Source: Ignavibacteriaceae bacterium (GTDB taxonomy: Bacteria; Bacteroidota; Ignavibacteria; Ignavibacteriales; Ignavibacteriaceae). Taken from it: a DNA stretch of 8,816 nucleotides. The stretch is from NCBI GenBank assembly GCA_022865965.1, contig JALHTS010000736.1, positions 1 to 8,816 on the forward strand, in the 5' to 3' direction. Made by a program: the position numbers and the translations under genes. The notes under the pieces are model-generated. The model was given only the letters and a program-made list of their open reading frames with translations. It was not told the origin of the DNA and did no database searches. Positions 6,866-8,816 of the stretch are shown in pieces (position 1 is the stretch's first letter; every line of letters begins with the position of its first letter).

Positions 6866-6894
6866 AAAGTAAAAAAAAGATTAGCAGTTGACAA
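6864..6894 (-). promoter_or_regulatory. Candidate Bacteroidetes-type promoter of bshC
   Basis: Read on the minus strand, TTG (6894-6892) is followed after 20 nt by TACTTTTG (6871-6864). The latter fits the Bacteroidetes -7 element TAnnTTTG exactly, and the spacing fits the -33 TTG rule. Transcription would begin near 6857-6861, giving a leader of about 25 nt to ATG 6835. The spacer holds an A/T run (6871-6879). Assignment assumes that this organism's main sigma factor behaves as in Bacteroidetes; no transcript data are available. Confidence 0.5.
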
Positions 6895-6896
6895 CT
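6886..6896. promoter_or_regulatory. 11-bp palindrome sharing the TTGACAA core
   Basis: AGTTG-A-CAACT is a perfect inverted repeat of 5-bp arms around one central A. Its centre (6891) is 33 bp from the centre of the 15-bp palindrome (6858), about three helical turns. Its TTG half-sites double as candidate -33/-35 elements for transcription in both directions, so it could be either an operator or simply back-to-back promoter elements. Confidence 0.4.
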
Positions 6897-6918
6897 TCTT
6901 AAATCATATAACTTTAAT
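6888..6918 (+). promoter_or_regulatory. Candidate promoter for the radical SAM/flippase pair
   Basis: TTGACA (6888-6893) is a perfect sigma-70-like -35 box. Downstream, TTTAAT (6913-6918, 19-nt spacer) matches five of six bases of a -10 box, and the overlapping TAACTTTA (6909-6916, 18 nt after TTG) matches seven of eight of TAnnTTTG. Neither is ideal, so the exact -10/-7 element is uncertain. The leader to ATG 6970 would be about 45-52 nt, AT-rich and without a Shine-Dalgarno sequence. Confidence 0.35.
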
Positions 6919-6969
6919 GGTTTTTTAATTCACTTAAATGATTATTTTAACATTCAAAACTATTCTGTA

Positions 6970-7992
6970 ATGAGTTTGGAAATAAATTTAGCTAAATATT
7001 TTACTTTTAAGAGATTTTATAACTCAATAAAAGTTGTTTTTTCGTTTATCCTTTCCAAACTTATCAGAAAACCAATCGTTTGGGGTATGCCTATTTCTTA
7101 TTCGATTGAACCGACAAATCTCTGTAATCTAAAGTGCCCGGAATGTCCGTCAGGTTTAGGAACTTTAACTCGTCCATTAGGATTACTAAGATTCGATGAA
7201 TTCAAAGGCTGGATAGATCAATTAAAATTAACCGGGTTTTATGTTCAGTTATTTTTTCAAGGAGAACCTTTTATAAACAAACATCTTCCTGAGATGATAA
7301 AGTATGCGCAGCAGAACAACATTTATATTTCTATTAGCACAAATGGACATTTTATAAATGAAAGTAATATGGACTTGATTTTAGATAATGCCCCTGACAA
7401 ATTGATCTATTCTGTTGATGGACTGGATGAAGAAACTTATAAGAATTACCGTGTCGGCGGAACATTCAGACAAGTAAATGATGGATTGAGAATCCTTATT
7501 AATAGAAAAAATGAGCGCGGTTTGAAAAAACCTTATGTCGAATTTCAGTTTATTGTAATGAAACAAAATGAGCATCAACTTGATGATGTGTTAAGTTATG
7601 GAAAGAATGTTGGAGTTGATAAAATAGTATTTAAATCTATGCAAATATCAAGTTTTGAAAATGCAATTAAGTTTTTACCTTCAAATACAAAGTATAATCG
7701 TTACATCGTTGAAAATGGTTCATATAAAATAAAAAACAAAATGAAAAATCATTGTTTTGCACTTTGGAGAACTTCGGTTATAACCTGGGATGGTAAGGTT
7801 GTTCCTTGTTGCTTTGATAAAGATGCCGAGTATAATTTAGGAGTGCTTAATGGCAGATCTTTTCAGCAAATGTGGAAATCAGGACAATATCAAAATTTCA
7901 GACAAAGAGTTTTAGATAGCAGAAAAAGTATTAATATTTGTACAAACTGTACTGAAGGATTAAAAATTAATATTCTTGAAATTGAGCAATAA
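6970..7992 (+). CDS. Radical SAM protein with SPASM domain
   Basis: The 340-residue protein has the radical SAM cluster motif CNLKCPEC (Cys52, Cys56, Cys59), which binds a 4Fe-4S cluster and S-adenosylmethionine to form a 5'-deoxyadenosyl radical. FFQGEP (95-100) is the usual GGEP-type SAM-binding block, and STNG (123-126) and YSVDG (147-151) follow as in the family barrel. The C-terminal SPASM-like region holds Cys262, then ITWDGKVVPCC (Cys280, Cys281), NLGVLN and CTNC (Cys324, Cys327), enough for an auxiliary cluster. Residues 17-40 are basic and hydrophobic (KVVFSFILSKLIRK), possibly membrane-peripheral. Relatives include peptide maturases and enzymes in glycan or lipid loci. No precursor peptide is seen, so the substrate is unknown. 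Its stop shares a base with the next start (TAATG), implying coupling with the flippase-like gene. ATG 6970 was chosen as the first in the conserved frame; it lacks a Shine-Dalgarno sequence. Confidence 0.9.
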   Translation: MSLEINLAKYFTFKRFYNSIKVVFSFILSKLIRKPIVWGMPISYSIEPTNLCNLKCPECPSGLGTLTRPLGLLRFDEFKGWIDQLKLTGFYVQLFFQGEPFINKHLPEMIKYAQQNNIYISISTNGHFINESNMDLILDNAPDKLIYSVDGLDEETYKNYRVGGTFRQVNDGLRILINRKNERGLKKPYVEFQFIVMKQNEHQLDDVLSYGKNVGVDKIVFKSMQISSFENAIKFLPSNTKYNRYIVENGSYKIKNKMKNHCFALWRTSVITWDGKVVPCCFDKDAEYNLGVLNGRSFQQMWKSGQYQNFRQRVLDSRKSINICTNCTEGLKINILEIEQ

Positions 7993-8816
7993 TGATTGAA
8001 GCTGCATTAAAAAAATATTTTAGTGATGAAAGTTTTTTAGTAAGAAATAAAAGTCTACTTATTTTCTTGTTAAAACTTTTTATTGCAGCTGGACTTCTAA
8101 CCTATATTGTTTCAACTGTAGAGCCAAGTGAGATCTGGGTTGCCATCAAACAAGCTAATTTAAGTTTTCTGATAGCAGCATTTTCAATGATATTTATAAA
8201 TCTCTATCTACAATATTTAAAGTGGAAACTTACCTGTGAACTTTTGTTGAATGAAAGTTCCAATAGTAAAATATTCATTTCATTACTGCACGGATTGGCT
8301 GCGGGTGTTTTCACTCCTGCTCGTATTGGTGAATATTTTGGAAGAGCAATAGTCTTGAAAGACAAACCTGTTTATAAAGTTGCTTTAGCTACTTTACTCG
8401 ATAAATTCTTTCCGCTATTAATGGTAGCAATATTCGGATCTATAAGTTCAATAATTTTCATTCACTTTGAATACGGTATTACAATATCCATAACTATTTC
8501 GCTTTTCATAGTGTTATTTAGTTTATTTTATTTTTTCATTTACCTTCTTTTAAATGAAAGATTTTGGGACAGTATTATTTTCGCGAAGCTTAGAAAATCA
8601 ACAAGAATGAATTACTTACTCGATAAATTAAAAGAGTTAAAAAATCTTAATAGAAATTATACAATTAAAATGCTAGCAGTTTCATTCCTTTTTTATTTAT
8701 GCTTTTTAATTCAATATGTTTTGCTGGTCGCCTCATTTTCTAATCAATTACATTTTGTTGATTATTTATGGGCGGGCAATCTAGTTATGTTTGCTAAAAC
8801 TATAATCCCTCCAATA
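7992..8816 (+). CDS. Flippase-like / lysylphosphatidylglycerol synthase TM-region family membrane protein, partial
   Basis: The frame runs open to the window end: 275 residues are visible of a family usually around 300-350. It is an inner-membrane protein with about six to seven hydrophobic segments, near residues 21-41, 58-76, 94-108, 129-157, 162-187 and 226-248, with another starting at 257. Family hallmarks are YLKWKL (75-80), the conserved FTPARIGEYFGRAIVLK (107-123), DKFFPLL (137-143) and, at the edge, the start of the iPP..S motif (AKTIIPPI). This matches the UPF0104 / LPG_synthase_TM (PF03706) fold, found in MprF flippase domains and in AglD- and YbhN-like proteins. These are associated with moving or modifying lipids and lipid-linked sugars; which lipid is unknown here. 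No lysyltransferase domain is visible, though a C-terminal one beyond the window cannot be excluded. It starts at ATG 7992, overlapping the radical SAM stop by one base. Confidence 0.88.
   Translation, partial: MIEAALKKYFSDESFLVRNKSLLIFLLKLFIAAGLLTYIVSTVEPSEIWVAIKQANLSFLIAAFSMIFINLYLQYLKWKLTCELLLNESSNSKIFISLLHGLAAGVFTPARIGEYFGRAIVLKDKPVYKVALATLLDKFFPLLMVAIFGSISSIIFIHFEYGITISITISLFIVLFSLFYFFIYLLLNERFWDSIIFAKLRKSTRMNYLLDKLKELKNLNRNYTIKMLAVSFLFYLCFLIQYVLLVASFSNQLHFVDYLWAGNLVMFAKTIIPPI

Noticed and set aside
6855..6883. TTGACA at 6855-6860 as a plus-strand -35 box
   Set aside because: At 17-18 nt downstream there is only AGATTA/GATTAG-like sequence, with no acceptable -10; the box is better explained as the core of the 15-bp palindrome.
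6843..6940. Direct repeat CTTAAATG at 6843-6850 and 6933-6940, with an inverted GTGAATT/AATTCAC nearby
   Set aside because: Eight-base matches in a very AT-rich 134-bp region are expected often by chance, and the copies have no consistent relation to the promoter elements.
7381..7578. Minus-strand open frame within the radical SAM gene
   Set aside because: It is fully antisense to conserved radical SAM sequence, with no upstream signals or recognisable protein features.

Overview
The window is an AT-rich, densely coded stretch of bacterial chromosome with mostly housekeeping content. Three things point to the Bacteroidota/Chlorobi side of the tree, most likely an Ignavibacteria-like lineage. 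A bacillithiol ligase (BshC) is present. Shine-Dalgarno signals are weak or absent before most genes, with A-rich leaders instead. The one clear promoter candidate has the Bacteroidetes-type TTG / TAnnTTTG form. A YmdB-type phosphodiesterase beside BshC fits Ignavibacteria better than classical Bacteroidetes. This placement is an inference from gene content and was not tested by a search.

Positions 2-5210 (+) read as one compact operon whose start lies upstream of the window. In order it holds: the C-terminal half of a YmdB/TIGR00282 metallophosphoesterase; a beta-class DNA methyltransferase with no restriction partner in view; folD (one-carbon folate metabolism); deoC (deoxyribose-phosphate aldolase); a 76-residue HicB-like protein with no toxin partner; a TrmH/SpoU-type RNA 2'-O-methyltransferase that must start at TTG; and aroA (EPSP synthase). 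Gaps run from a 4-nt overlap to about 24 nt, so co-transcription and some translational coupling are likely. The set is metabolically mixed, though several members touch nucleotides, nucleic acids or methyl/one-carbon chemistry.

Positions 5207-6835 (-) hold bshC. It converges on aroA so tightly that the two stop codons overlap, leaving no intergenic terminator.

Positions 6836-6969 are the only real intergenic region, a divergent promoter region. It holds two odd-length palindromes built on TTGACAA, centred 33 bp apart, and promoter-like elements facing both ways. This is the most information-rich non-coding stretch.

Positions 6970-8816 (+) hold a radical SAM/SPASM protein directly coupled (TAATG) to a membrane protein of the lysylphosphatidylglycerol-synthase-TM / flippase-like family, which runs off the window end. 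The pair probably acts at the cell envelope, but its substrate cannot be read from the sequence.

I found no RNA genes, mobile elements, CRISPR arrays or large repeats. No clear-cut new system is visible. The best leads are the orphan HicB-like protein, the paired operator-like palindromes before bshC, the orphan methyltransferase, and the radical SAM/flippase pair.
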